Below are positions 1 through 9,115 of a stretch of DNA of 53,434 nucleotides, piece after piece. The position numbers and the translations under genes are program-made. The notes beneath the pieces were generated by a model. That model saw only the letters and a program-made list of their open reading frames with translations, was not told the origin of the DNA and ran no database searches. Within the stretch, counting starts at the first letter, position 1, and the number at the start of each line of letters is the position of its first letter. Source of the stretch: Clostridiales bacterium (GTDB taxonomy: Bacteria; Bacillota; Clostridia; Lachnospirales; WQUN01); the NCBI GenBank assembly GCA_031270945.1, contig JAISWZ010000451.1, positions 1 through 53,434 on the forward strand. Direction: 5' to 3'.

Positions 1-116
1 AATTCCGAAATGGCGCCGGAAAAATCCTGGCGAATGCTTCAACTAGTTTGCTCGGGCTTCTGCGAGCAAACATCCGGATTTTTCCGGCGCCTCGGATAAA
101 ATTTTGGGATATGCTC
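1..116. mobile_element. MITE-like element, family 1, copy A (left end outside window)
   Basis: The right terminus GGGATATGCTC is followed by TTA. Inside is a long inverted repeat (GGCGCCGGAAAAATCC and its complement) enclosing a second hairpin, GTTTGCTCG with CGAGCAAAC. The interior is almost identical to copy G at 23114-23221. The left terminus lies before base 1, so the target duplication cannot be checked. Confidence 0.75.
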
Positions 117-212
117 TTATAATTGATCGCTCGCCAGTGCGGCTTTCGTGGCACCCTCTGCATTCATTCTCCAAGGCAAATTGGTTTTCTCAGTTTCATA
201 GCCCAAGTATAA

Positions 213-314
213 GAGCAATCCCAAATTAATTCCATGGCTAAATTCCGGCAAGTTTGCTCGGTGAAGCCCGACGCCAGGAATTTTTCGGCGCCTTAACGGA
301 ATTGGGATATGCAC
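213..314. mobile_element. MITE-like element, family 1, copy B
   Basis: Termini GAGCAATCCC and GGGATATGCAC are inverted, with TAA on both sides (210-212 and 315-317) as a 3-bp target duplication. The right end sits about 8 bases before the ribosome site of the GH43 gene, so the element makes up most of that gene's near-upstream region. No clear sigma-70 promoter was found in bases 1-330; the rest of this stretch holds only copy A and short unassigned sequence. Confidence 0.8.
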
Positions 315-330
315 TAAGAAGAAAGGAGCA

Positions 331-3300
331 ATGAGAATGCGGAAAATCTTGCACAGGCTAATTTCTTGCGTTACAGTTCTGGCAATCTTGCTGTCCACTT
401 CAATCAGTGTCAACGTTTTCGCTGCTGAATCCCTAAGCCAAGCCAAAATTACGCTATTTGCAGGAGGCGAGCTTTATTCGGTGAATAAAGCCAAGCTTGA
501 AGCGGTTTCTGGCAGCGCGTCACAGTGGAGTAGCTCAGACGAAACTGTAGCCATTGTGGAGGATGGCGAGGTTACAGCGGTAGGAATTGGACAAGCGGTG
601 ATATCAGCAACAACGGAAAACGGCACAGCAGAGTGCGTAGTCGAAGTGCTGCAAATGCCTGATCTAGATGTTCCCGTTAAGCCGGGCGCCTCTAAACCTC
701 CAACCAATCAATACCCTAACAATGACAGCGTCCACGATCCCGAGATAATCTATGTGGAGGCAGATGGCCTGTACTACTTGGTTTGCTCAAACATAACCAT
801 GATTAAAAGCTCGCCGGACTTGATAACTTGGAAAAACGTTTTTAATCTAACAAGCGGGTTTTCCGCCACAGCTGACGCATTTGTCAAGGAATACGGCAAG
901 TATACGAATGTCGGATTCTGGGCGCCAGATATCGTTTACAATCCCGTCACGAAAAAATATCATATCTACTATTCCGTCTCTAATACTTTAAATGACGGCG
1001 GCAGAGGCTTCGGAAACAAATGCTCAGCAATAGGCATGGCTTACCTAGAGCCCATAAATGGACAAAACTATTCGATCTCGACACTCAACAACTGGAAAGA
1101 TGGCGGAATTGTTGTCAAGTCTTATGACGCTTGGCGACGAGATGGATATATACAAAACGTGGTAGGCGGAGGCTTCAAGTTCGGGCTTGACAATTTGGCA
1201 TCCGCCGAATTCGGCCCAAATGCCATTGATCCTATGGTGTTTTTTGACGCGACCGGCACCAGGATGTTCATGACATACGGATCGTTTTTCGAGGGAGTAT
1301 TCATTCTTGAGCTTAATCCATCCACCGGATTGCCGTATAGCCAAGCTTTTCTGAACCCCCAGGATCCCAATTACGCCATTCGCCACAACACGGGCATCCA
1401 AGTTGCCAACAGGGGCGGATCATACGCTTTCGCAGAGCCGGTTGACTTGCGCAGAAAAGGAACACAGGCTGGAATAGAAGGCCCATGCGTGTTCTATAAC
1501 GCTGAAACAGGCTACTACTACTTGATGGTCTCCTACGATTACCTGGGTGATACATACAATGTTCGAGTAGGGAGATCAAAGGACGTGCAAGGCCCCTATT
1601 ATGACTATAATGGGTTCAACATGGTGACAGGGGCGGCTGAAAATCTTTCGAGGCTTGATCCATCCACCATTTTCACAAATGACGATATTAACACCGATCC
1701 AGGATATCAGCCAAATGCGGCTTTAGGGCAAAACGACGGAATGCTTAAAGTTGAAACGCTTTCTTACGACGTAAACGTAGGCACGAAGATTCTTGCGCCT
1801 TACAGATTCGCCGGAGGGCAGCGCTGGGTTGCCACAGGACACAATTCCGTCTTCAAAAACGCTGATGGAGAATGGATGATTGGCAGCCACGCCAAGACTC
1901 CACAAAGACTTCACGTAAGAAACCTGCTTTGGACCGACGATGGATGGCCAATGGCGTCTCCTGCCAGATATGCTGGCGAGTCTGTTGGTCAGCCAATTGA
2001 CGCATCAAAAGTTGTCGGGAATTTTGAGCTGGCCATTATGACAAGAGTGCGGCCATATGGAACAGCTAGCGCTGTAACTGCTGTAGTTTCGCAATTAAAC
2101 CGCGATGGTTCCGTGACAAGCAATGTCCCAACTCACACTGGATCCTGGAGCATGCATGGAAGCAACAAAATTGAGGTAGTTCTAGAGGGAGTGGCATACA
2201 AGGGAGAAGTATCAGTTGGTTGGGACTGGGATAATTGGGATAGCGTTGAATTCGTTTTCGCCGGACTCTCTGATGACGGCACAATGCTTTGGGGAAAAGG
2301 CGGCGCAGTAACGAACTTTACCGCTCTTGTTGACAAAGAGCCCCTCAAGGCCTTGGCAAGCGAAGCTAGCGCTGTCGATGCATCCACTCTGACAGCTGGC
2401 ACTGCCGCCCTTCTTCTTGACGCGCTTGCCAACGCAGAGGCAGTCATTGACGACACTTCTTCAGATCAAGCAACTGTAGATCTAAGCTATGCAAATCTCA
2501 AAGCAGCTCTTGACGGGTTGGTAGCAAGCATCGCTTTTGATGAACCCGAAGTGTCTCTAAAAGTAGGCGATTCTCTTCATGCCGTTGTAACCGTTCTTCC
2601 TGAAACCGCCATAAACAAGAAAGTATTCTGGTCAACAAGCGACAAGACTGTAGCCATTGTTGATTCTGAGGGCTTTGTAGCGGCGGTTGGACCGGGTGTT
2701 GCAGATATTTTCGCTGTAACTGAAGAAGGCGGATATGAAGCGGCATTGCGTCTCAATGTTGAAAGCGTCGAGCTAAAGGTAAGCGTAACCGGAATAGACA
2801 TAGCTACAACTTCTGCCGCGCTTGAGGTTGACGAGTCAATAACCCTCGAAGCCTCCATTTCTCCTGATGACGCCACAATAAAAGAAACGCGCTGGTCTTC
2901 AAGCGATGAAGCTGTAGCAACAGTTGATTCGACTGGCAAAGTGACAGCGAAATCCCCTGGACAAGCGCTTATCACAGCAACTACAGTTGACGGAGGCTTT
3001 CAGGCCACCAGCGAGATAACAGTATCTGAATCTGAGCCTCCTGAAGAATCAGAACCTCCAGTAGAGTCTGAACCCCCGGTAGAATCAGAGCCTCCGGTAG
3101 AGTCTGAGCCTCCAGTAGAATCAGAGCCTCCAGTAGAATCTGAGCCTCCTGTAGAGTCTGAGCCTCCAGTAGAATCAGAGCCTCCAGTAGAATCTGAGCC
3201 TCCTGAAGAATCAGAACCTCCGGCTGCATCAGAACCGCCTTCATACGATTACCCAATCTACTACCCCAGCTCTCCATATCCTGCAGCAACCCAAGCACCT

Positions 3301-3990
3301 GTTCCAACATCGACAGTCGCTCCTACTCAAGCTCCTGAGCCAGTGCTGATACAGCCTACCGTGACAGTTGCTGAAGTAACAAAGGCAAGCACTCAAGCGG
3401 CGGATTTGCTGCATGAAATGAACCTGTTTGTGGGAGTCGGCGTTGACGCAGCCAACCAACCCGTATACGAACTGGAACGGCCAATGACACGCATTGAAGC
3501 TTTGGCTGTTGTCCTGCGGCTTATGGGATTGGAGTCTAAAGCGAATGCCTTCAGCGGAGTCAACCCATTCAAGGACGTACCAGATTGGGGCGACAGGTTG
3601 GCGGCATACGCCTATAACGAGGGCATCACAGTAGGAATCAACAGTGATCACACATTGTTCGCGGCAGACAAATACATCAGCCAGCAGGAATTCACCGCGT
3701 TTCTGTTGAGAGTGCTTCTGTACGCCGAGAAAAATGGAGACTTCAGCTACGAGGAAGCGCTCGACAAAGCCGTTTCCGTTGGCCTGTACACAAAAAGCGA
3801 GGTAGCGTTCTTTAAATCGCAGTCCGTTTTCACGCGCTCACTTGCAGTTTTAGCCATGTCTGACACTTTGCTGGCAAATAGGAAGAATTCATCAGTGAAA
3901 ACAATAGACAGGCTAGCCAATGAGGGCCTTGTGGACAGCAAAGCCGCAGAAGCTTTTACAAAGGGCATCAAGAACGTGTACTCGAAGTAG
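331..3990 (+). CDS. Secreted SLH-anchored GH43 endo-arabinanase with Big_2 domains
   Basis: A cell-surface glycoside hydrolase, probably cutting arabinan (GH43 arabinan endo-1,5-alpha-L-arabinosidase type). Order of parts: signal peptide (to about residue 32), Big_2 domain (about 33-107), GH43 five-bladed propeller with the three expected acidic residues in VHDPE (about 134), AIDPM (about 299) and IEGPC (about 383), a FIVAR-like helical segment (about 670-735), two more Big_2 domains, a Ser-Glu-Pro-Pro-Val repeat spacer (about 900-970), a Pro/Thr stretch, and C-terminal SLH repeats (FKDVPDWG) for wall attachment. AAGGAG lies only 2 bases before the ATG at 331 but 8 before the in-frame ATG at 337, so 337 is the likelier start. 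The GH51 gene at 29.7 kb would finish arabinan breakdown. The family is confident; exact substrate is inferred. Confidence 0.9.
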   Translation: MRMRKILHRLISCVTVLAILLSTSISVNVFAAESLSQAKITLFAGGELYSVNKAKLEAVSGSASQWSSSDETVAIVEDGEVTAVGIGQAVISATTENGTAECVVEVLQMPDLDVPVKPGASKPPTNQYPNNDSVHDPEIIYVEADGLYYLVCSNITMIKSSPDLITWKNVFNLTSGFSATADAFVKEYGKYTNVGFWAPDIVYNPVTKKYHIYYSVSNTLNDGGRGFGNKCSAIGMAYLEPINGQNYSISTLNNWKDGGIVVKSYDAWRRDGYIQNVVGGGFKFGLDNLASAEFGPNAIDPMVFFDATGTRMFMTYGSFFEGVFILELNPSTGLPYSQAFLNPQDPNYAIRHNTGIQVANRGGSYAFAEPVDLRRKGTQAGIEGPCVFYNAETGYYYLMVSYDYLGDTYNVRVGRSKDVQGPYYDYNGFNMVTGAAENLSRLDPSTIFTNDDINTDPGYQPNAALGQNDGMLKVETLSYDVNVGTKILAPYRFAGGQRWVATGHNSVFKNADGEWMIGSHAKTPQRLHVRNLLWTDDGWPMASPARYAGESVGQPIDASKVVGNFELAIMTRVRPYGTASAVTAVVSQLNRDGSVTSNVPTHTGSWSMHGSNKIEVVLEGVAYKGEVSVGWDWDNWDSVEFVFAGLSDDGTMLWGKGGAVTNFTALVDKEPLKALASEASAVDASTLTAGTAALLLDALANAEAVIDDTSSDQATVDLSYANLKAALDGLVASIAFDEPEVSLKVGDSLHAVVTVLPETAINKKVFWSTSDKTVAIVDSEGFVAAVGPGVADIFAVTEEGGYEAALRLNVESVELKVSVTGIDIATTSAALEVDESITLEASISPDDATIKETRWSSSDEAVATVDSTGKVTAKSPGQALITATTVDGGFQATSEITVSESEPPEESEPPVESEPPVESEPPVESEPPVESEPPVESEPPVESEPPVESEPPVESEPPEESEPPAASEPPSYDYPIYYPSSPYPAATQAPVPTSTVAPTQAPEPVLIQPTVTVAEVTKASTQAADLLHEMNLFVGVGVDAANQPVYELERPMTRIEALAVVLRLMGLESKANAFSGVNPFKDVPDWGDRLAAYAYNEGITVGINSDHTLFAADKYISQQEFTAFLLRVLLYAEKNGDFSYEEALDKAVSVGLYTKSEVAFFKSQSVFTRSLAVLAMSDTLLANRKNSSVKTIDRLANEGLVDSKAAEAFTKGIKNVYSK
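3028..3237 (+). repeat. 18-bp tandem repeat coding ESEPPV
   Basis: About eleven 18-bp units inside the GH43 gene encode Glu-Ser-Glu-Pro-Pro-Val/Glu. The units are in frame and vary mainly at third positions, as expected for an expandable wall-spanning spacer between the catalytic and SLH parts. Confidence 0.9.
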
Positions 3991-4025
3991 GATTTTTATC
4001 GCAGCACTTTTCTGATTGCCCTAAA

Positions 4026-4056
4026 AAAGGGCTGGCGCATTTTGCGCCAGCCCTTT
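4026..4056. terminator. Bidirectional terminator
   Basis: A 10-bp stem GGGCTGGCGC (4029-4038) pairs with 4044-4053 around a short loop, flanked by A and T runs on both sides. It sits between the convergent GH43 and BrxL-like genes and can serve both. Confidence 0.85.
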
Positions 4057-4067
4057 GGGCTTTCCCA

Positions 4068-5630
4068 TCAATCAAGCCTCTTCCATCGTTCTCCCAAAGG
4101 ATCCACCTTAAAAACAATCGAGCTCTTCCCGCTCCCCGAATCCCTGCTTTCCTCCAGATCTCTTTCTTCAATCCCAAACTCCGGAACTGCCTTTCCCTTG
4201 AACTCAACATCAAGCAACTCCAGCTGTTTCACGATAGTCTCTCTCATTAGCGTTGCCCTGCCAAGGCAGTACTTTTTGAAATCTTCAACTGATATGTCTT
4301 TAGAGCTCCTGACGTGCGGGAACAGCAGCTTCAAGTAGGCGGTGGCAATCCGCTTCACAGCCTCGGTGTCCCTTGTGTCAGACTGTTCCGGAACAATGAC
4401 CAGCTCGTCCACTATAGCCCTGTAGCTCATGTCATTTCGAAGCTCGTGCATGATAGAGCAAAAGTACTCAGAATTCAAGGCCCAGCCAGATACCTTCAAG
4501 TCATCGTTCATCCTGGGTATGTTCCAGCCCTTGATAAATCCGTGGAACCTCTCGATCAAAGCGGACTCATGAAACGCTGGAGGCAGCTCCTCAAACATGT
4601 TCACAGCCCCGTCCATGTCCATTGTTTTCTTGTTTATGTTTCCGCAAAGCACGACTCCCGCCTCGGCTATCCCCTGGTAGTTCCCTACAGTGTATATTCC
4701 GCTGGCAAGGTAGCCCTTAAATGCCGCCCTCATCTCGCTCTCGTCAGAAAACGAGATGGTCTGAACCTCGTCAAGGGTAACAACGTCATGTCCAGCCACA
4801 AGTCCGTCAACCCGCTTGTTCAGGTCATAGAACATTTTAGCCCTGCTCATAACCCCTCCAGAGGATAGCCAGCCAAACCTGCTGACCCTGCCAAACAAGT
4901 AAGACTTTCCTGTTCCCTTTGGCGCCAGCTCAATGAGGTTAAGCTTCTTCTCAACAAAGGGCAGAAGCCTGGTTAGCATCGCCAGCTTCTTCTCCTCGTC
5001 TCCAAGGTAGCCTGCTGCGTTGTAATCCACAGCGCCTAGCAAGACGTCTAGCCATTCGTCCGTTGTGAACTCGCGCCTGGCATCCTTGTAATAGTCAATG
5101 TCTATCGTGTAAGGGCAAAACGACTTAAAGGATATGAGCTTGATCTTTCCAACCTGGGCGCTTTTCGCCTTGTGCTTCGTGAACTTCATGTCGTAGTCAT
5201 CCGGGAAGCGATACCCCAGCTCCACAGTTCCCCAGGTTTCCATCCCGTTTACCAAGTCTTTCTTGCAAGTCTCCCAGACAGATTCCTCTATGACAGTGTC
5301 AGCGCTTGACAGCCCGAAGTCCGGAAGCGAGAACGATATCTCCCTGGTCTTGATGTTTATGTCAACAGCTACCTTAGCCAGGAGCTTAACCCGTTCAAGC
5401 TCTATTACCAGCCTGTTCTTTATGGATACCCAGTCTTCCTTCTTAGGCAGGTATGTGCGCACAAAGTCCAGAAGCTCGTCTGGGTCAAAGCTTCCGCATT
5501 CATCCTCAAATTTCTTCAGCAGCCAATCCCGCATGTATGAGGGCAGGCTCAAGTCTGACAAGAAATTGCTTTTCTTGAGATCCTTGTAGACCACCATCTC
5601 GTCAAAGCATGTTTTAAGTTTCTCTATCAT
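4068..5630 (-). CDS. Orphan BrxL-like AAA+ ATPase lacking the Lon protease domain
   Basis: Resembles BrxL, the Lon-like AAA+ component of BREX phage-defence systems. The N-terminal region (DEMVVYKDL, then LRxEFTTDEW-like text) and the AAA+ core agree with the family: Walker A in LAPKGTGKSYLF, Walker B in VVTLDEVQT, then CGNIN and RFHGFIKGWNIPRM. The protein is 520 residues, shorter than the roughly 650-700 of full BrxL, and ends soon after the conserved RDTEAV region, so the C-terminal Lon-type protease domain is absent. The start at 5630 is chosen because GGAGG lies 6 bases upstream; an in-frame ATG 99 bases further out has no such site. No other BREX genes are in the window. Its role could be defence or an unrelated DNA-linked ATPase function. 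Confidence 0.8.
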   Translation of the reverse strand: MIEKLKTCFDEMVVYKDLKKSNFLSDLSLPSYMRDWLLKKFEDECGSFDPDELLDFVRTYLPKKEDWVSIKNRLVIELERVKLLAKVAVDINIKTREISFSLPDFGLSSADTVIEESVWETCKKDLVNGMETWGTVELGYRFPDDYDMKFTKHKAKSAQVGKIKLISFKSFCPYTIDIDYYKDARREFTTDEWLDVLLGAVDYNAAGYLGDEEKKLAMLTRLLPFVEKKLNLIELAPKGTGKSYLFGRVSRFGWLSSGGVMSRAKMFYDLNKRVDGLVAGHDVVTLDEVQTISFSDESEMRAAFKGYLASGIYTVGNYQGIAEAGVVLCGNINKKTMDMDGAVNMFEELPPAFHESALIERFHGFIKGWNIPRMNDDLKVSGWALNSEYFCSIMHELRNDMSYRAIVDELVIVPEQSDTRDTEAVKRIATAYLKLLFPHVRSSKDISVEDFKKYCLGRATLMRETIVKQLELLDVEFKGKAVPEFGIEERDLEESRDSGSGKSSIVFKVDPLGERWKRLD

Positions 5631-6025
5631 GATAGGCCTCCAAAGTTTATGGGTGCTTGGGCGGCGCGAAGCGCCGCTTTTAGAGCTGGTTGGATCGCGC
5701 TTTCGCCAAATCAAACGCCATGGCGACAAGCTGCACCATGTTAAGACATTTTATTCTATCTTCTGTTACCAGCATATTAGAATTGCAGGGCATTGTCAAT
5801 AGACCCCTGCGAGGCCGGACGCGCTTGGCCTGATTGCAAATGGAGTGAATAGGGTATTGCAATGCCTTATGCGAGCAAAAAGAGGATGCCCTCTGCCCGC
5901 TATCGTACGTTGCCAATACATCCCAATGCTAAAATCCTTTTGCCTTTTTCCTGTCCAATGGGTATAATATAATCCATGATCGTTTTCGCGCGCGGCCACG
6001 CCCGCGATTTTTGGAGGAGTTGGAG
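5631..6025. other. Intergenic region between divergent genes
   Basis: About 395 bases between the BrxL-like gene (minus) and the aminotransferase (plus). It contains the promoter at 5940-5968. No open frame with a ribosome site, no RNA gene and no clear family 1 element was recognised in the rest. Confidence 0.6.
5940..5968 (+). promoter_or_regulatory. Sigma-70 type promoter
   Basis: TTGCCT, a 17-base spacer, then TATAAT, about 58 bases before the aminotransferase start. Confidence 0.8.
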
Positions 6026-7306
6026 ATGGAAGACCCGCAATGCGAGAGCGAAGCCAGGGCTTTGCAAGCCGTTAGTGACAAGCTGCGCCAAGCAAGGCTC
6101 AAATATGAAAAGCTCAAAGCTTTGGGAGCATCACTGGACATGACCAGAGGCAAGCCTGGCGCGGATCAGCTGGATCTCTCCCAAGGCCTGTTCGAGTGCT
6201 TGCGCCCTGAGGACTATAAGACTGCAAATGGGGTTGACTGCCGCAATTATGGCGGCTTGGATGGCATACCTGAAATACGGGAAATATTCGCGGACTTGCT
6301 TGAAGTGCCGCCATCCCAGGTCATTGCCGCAGGGAATTCCAGCCTGTCGCTTATGTATGGAGCGTTTTCGGAACTCTGCGCGAAGGGGGTTTCTGGAGAG
6401 AAGCCTTGGCTTTTGCAAAACGGAGCAAAGTTCATTTGCCCTGCGCCCGGCTATGACAGGCACTTTGCAATATGTGAGCATTTCGGCATCAAGATGGAAA
6501 CGGTCGGCTTAAGCGATAGCGGGCCTGACATGGACGCGGTTGAAGCCTTGGCGAAAGATCCAAGTGTCAAAGGCATGTGGTGCGTCCCCATGTTTTCCAA
6601 CCCCACAGGGTGCGTTTACTCTGCTGAAACAGTAAAAAGGCTGGCGTCCCTAAATCCCGCAGCCAAAGATTTCCGGCTGTTTTGGGACGACGCTTACTTC
6701 ATCCACCAATTCGGGCCCAAAAAGATTCATCAGGGAAACATTCTCAAAGAATGCGAAGCCTGTTCCAACCCGGATCTGGCTCTTGTATTCGCGTCCTTTT
6801 CAAAGGTGACCTTTCCCGGTGCCAGCGTCGCGGCGGTCGCAGCTTCAAAAGCCAACCTTTCCTGGGTAAGGAACAGGATGTCCAAGGAAATGGTAGGGCC
6901 GGACAAGCTAAACCAGCTTCGCCACGCCAGGTTCTTCAAGAACGCGGACGGCGTTCTTGAGCATATGCAGAAAATGTCCAAGCTCTTGAAGCCAAAGTTT
7001 GACACTGTGCTTTCATCTCTGGAAAGAAACCTTTCAGGCGCTTGCACCTGGAGCAAGCCTGAGGGCGGATACTTTATAAGCCTGAACACCCCTGACGGCT
7101 GCGCCAAGCGGGCCATAGAGCTCAGCAAAGAGGCTGGGGTGGCTGTGACTGGAGCTGGCGCCACATTTCCGTACGGAGTGGATCCAAGAGACAGAAACAT
7201 TCGGCTCGCGCCATCTTTTCCTGCCATAGGAGACTTGAAGCTGGCGGTTGAGATCTTTTGCGCGGCATGCAATCTCGCTGCGCTTGAAAAGGAAGCCGGG
7301 ATATAA
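6026..7306 (+). CDS. Aspartate aminotransferase, type Ic (PF12897-like)
   Basis: A PLP-dependent fold-type I aminotransferase moving an amino group between aspartate or a similar amino acid and 2-oxoglutarate. The N-terminal LDMTRGKPGADQLDLS motif is typical of the subgroup Ic (Corynebacterium AspT-like) family, once annotated as MocR-like. The PLP lysine is in FASFSKVTFPG; NPTGC and WDDAYF are the usual cofactor-contact motifs. Length (426 residues) is normal for the family. ATG at 6026 is preceded by GGAGG 8 bases upstream; the TTG at 6011 lies on that ribosome site and is unlikely. Single-gene unit with its own promoter and terminator. Family assignment is firm; the in vivo substrate is inferred. 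Confidence 0.88.
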   Translation: MEDPQCESEARALQAVSDKLRQARLKYEKLKALGASLDMTRGKPGADQLDLSQGLFECLRPEDYKTANGVDCRNYGGLDGIPEIREIFADLLEVPPSQVIAAGNSSLSLMYGAFSELCAKGVSGEKPWLLQNGAKFICPAPGYDRHFAICEHFGIKMETVGLSDSGPDMDAVEALAKDPSVKGMWCVPMFSNPTGCVYSAETVKRLASLNPAAKDFRLFWDDAYFIHQFGPKKIHQGNILKECEACSNPDLALVFASFSKVTFPGASVAAVAASKANLSWVRNRMSKEMVGPDKLNQLRHARFFKNADGVLEHMQKMSKLLKPKFDTVLSSLERNLSGACTWSKPEGGYFISLNTPDGCAKRAIELSKEAGVAVTGAGATFPYGVDPRDRNIRLAPSFPAIGDLKLAVEIFCAACNLAALEKEAGI

Positions 7307-7319
7307 AAAGCAAAAAAGA

Positions 7320-7360
7320 GGGCGCACGCCAAGGCTTTGCCTTGGTGTGCGCCCTTTGTT
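7320..7360. terminator. Strong intrinsic terminator
   Basis: A 15-bp stem starting GGGCGCACGCCAAGG (7320-7334) pairs with 7340-7354 (one G-T pair), loop CTTTG, followed by a long T-rich run. It ends the aminotransferase gene; the opposing PBP gene ends just beyond. Confidence 0.9.
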
Positions 7361-7443
7361 TTTATTTTTTTGCTTTTTTTGCTTTTGTTTTTTTTTGCTT
7401 TTTTATTTTTATTTTTTTTATTTTTATTTTTATCTCTTTTTAT
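7355..7443. repeat. T-rich low-complexity tract
   Basis: About 90 bases almost wholly T with scattered G, C and A, between convergent genes. On the coding strand of the PBP gene this is an A-rich tail just after its stop. Similar tracts lie at 8998-9115, 16735-16810, 28457-28520 and 50378-50470. Confidence 0.8.
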
Positions 7444-7444
7444 T

Positions 7445-8983
7445 TCACTTCAAGTACTCAGCCGCCTGCGGCATCATCGACGCCGCAATCCTTGTAGCCG
7501 CGCCTGAGGTTTTGGGCGTGTACACGCATGCCAGAAACGCCAAAGGCACTTCCTTCGCGTAAGCTATGATCCAGGAGATGGTTTCCTTGCCTGAGGATTG
7601 CTCCACTTCAGCTGTTCCGGTCTTAGCGGCGGCGGTAAGCCCTTTGGCTGACATGGCCGTGCCCAGGGTTGCGGCTGTGCCCTTCCCTTTGCAGACCTGC
7701 TGCATAAGCGCGTCAAGATCCTGGGCCTCATCTGGCCCGACTTTGATGTGGCTGGCGCTCATTGTCTCTGTGGTCGCCTGCTTCACGAGCTGGCCGCTTT
7801 TGGTCTTTTCAGACATTATTGCGTAAGGGACTTTCGCTTGCCCCCTATTTGCTATGGCGCCAATCAGGGAAAGCATGTGGATCGGGAGGACTTCCAGCTC
7901 CGCTCCGGCAAGCCCCTGCCCTGCCCCAAGCCAGCCAGCGCTTCTCTCTGAAATGTTGATATTGACAATGGATATGGCTGACTTATAAGTGTTAAGGCGG
8001 TTGAAGTAGGGATAGCTCTTGTTGTACCCCAGCTCATTGCAGATCTCGATATACTTTCTTGATCCATTCGCGGCCTTGGACTCAAGCTTTCCCGCCTTTT
8101 CCAGGCTGAAGAGCTTTATCGTCTGCTCGGCGAAGAAGGCGTTGCATGAAACCGCGAACGCGTCATTGAAAGAGACCGGCCCATGTGGATACGGGCATGA
8201 AATGTTTCCTGAGGGGGTCTCATACACGCCATCGCAGACCAAGACCGTCTTGCTCCTGTCTTTTGGCAGATCAAGGAGGGCAAAGTTGCGGTTGATAGCC
8301 ACGGTAGTGGCTATCTTCTGGATGGATCCTGGAGTGTACGGCCATCTGGCGGACTGGTCAAGGAGCCAGCCGTTATTCTTCTCGTAATCCGGATCATGGG
8401 CTGACACGTATATGTCAGACTTGAATTCCGAAACTGACACCGCTGGCGTTTGGGCGCTTGCCAAGATCTCGCCGGTCTGGTAGTTTTGCGCCATGACGAT
8501 GCCTCTGGCGCCTTCCGCTTTTAGCGCTTGGAGCATTTTCTTGGACAGCTCGCCTGAAATGCTTGTATACACATAATACTCAGTGCCGTCATCCACAATC
8601 CCTTTGCGTCCGCTATATGTGCCGTCCACGCCATAGAGATCCCTGTTCACTTGCTGGATCAGCCCAAACTGCTGACCGTAAATGGCATGGTAAACGCTGT
8701 CTATCTTGTCAGCGGCCTCTTCTTTGGAATTCATGGCCAACAGGTCCTTGTACGCTTCATCAGAAAGAGGCTGCCACTCATATCCGTCCCTGTCTATGAT
8801 GATCCATCTATCCGGGTAAAGCGCCTGGCCATAGGTATACCGCTCGAATCTTGAGTTTTTTTCATCAGAAATCCAGGCGTTTCCGTTTTCCACAACTTTT
8901 GAGCTAAATCCTGCCACAAATATGATGCCAAGAATCGCGAACGCGAAGGTGAACCAGCTTGCGAGAGAGCCTCCCGCTCTCAT
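7445..8983 (-). CDS. Class B penicillin-binding protein (transpeptidase)
   Basis: A membrane-anchored peptidoglycan transpeptidase of the PbpA/FtsI type. One N-terminal membrane helix (about residues 8-28) leads into an extracytoplasmic part. The catalytic motifs are all present: SxxK in PGSIQK, SxN in SCNAFF, and KTG in AAKTGTAEVE. At 512 residues with a short N-terminal domain it is small for class B PBPs. GGAGG lies 7 bases before the ATG. It is downstream of a SEDS gene on the same strand, the usual partner (SEDS glycosyltransferase plus class B transpeptidase). The neighbouring kinase/phosphatase genes recall the actinobacterial pknA-pknB-pbpA-rodA cluster, suggesting phospho-regulated wall synthesis. 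Family certain; physiological role inferred. Confidence 0.9.
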   Translation of the reverse strand: MRAGGSLASWFTFAFAILGIIFVAGFSSKVVENGNAWISDEKNSRFERYTYGQALYPDRWIIIDRDGYEWQPLSDEAYKDLLAMNSKEEAADKIDSVYHAIYGQQFGLIQQVNRDLYGVDGTYSGRKGIVDDGTEYYVYTSISGELSKKMLQALKAEGARGIVMAQNYQTGEILASAQTPAVSVSEFKSDIYVSAHDPDYEKNNGWLLDQSARWPYTPGSIQKIATTVAINRNFALLDLPKDRSKTVLVCDGVYETPSGNISCPYPHGPVSFNDAFAVSCNAFFAEQTIKLFSLEKAGKLESKAANGSRKYIEICNELGYNKSYPYFNRLNTYKSAISIVNINISERSAGWLGAGQGLAGAELEVLPIHMLSLIGAIANRGQAKVPYAIMSEKTKSGQLVKQATTETMSASHIKVGPDEAQDLDALMQQVCKGKGTAATLGTAMSAKGLTAAAKTGTAEVEQSSGKETISWIIAYAKEVPLAFLACVYTPKTSGAATRIAASMMPQAAEYLK

Positions 8984-8997
8984 TTAGAGACCTCCTG

Positions 8998-9115
8998 TTT
9001 TGCGTATTTTAATATGGTTTGGTTTTTTATGTTTTTGGTTTGTTTTTGTTTTTTTTTATTTAATACTTTTATATTTTTGATTTTATGCTTTTTATATTTT
9101 AATTCTTTTATATTT
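8998..9115. repeat. T-rich low-complexity spacer
   Basis: Spacer between the SEDS stop and the PBP start, mostly T with TTTG and TATTTT motifs; A-rich on the coding strand. The PBP ribosome site lies just outside it. Confidence 0.75.

Noticed and set aside
3028-3237. Regular short repeats that could look like a CRISPR array
   Set aside because: They are contiguous 18-bp in-frame units coding Glu-Ser-Glu-Pro-Pro-Val without spacers, inside a gene.
4314-4868. Plus-strand open frame of 184 codons
   Set aside because: It lies wholly inside the BrxL-like gene on the other strand, with no family match or ribosome site.
6730-7332. Minus-strand open frame of 200 codons
   Set aside because: Shadow of the aminotransferase gene, running through its terminator.
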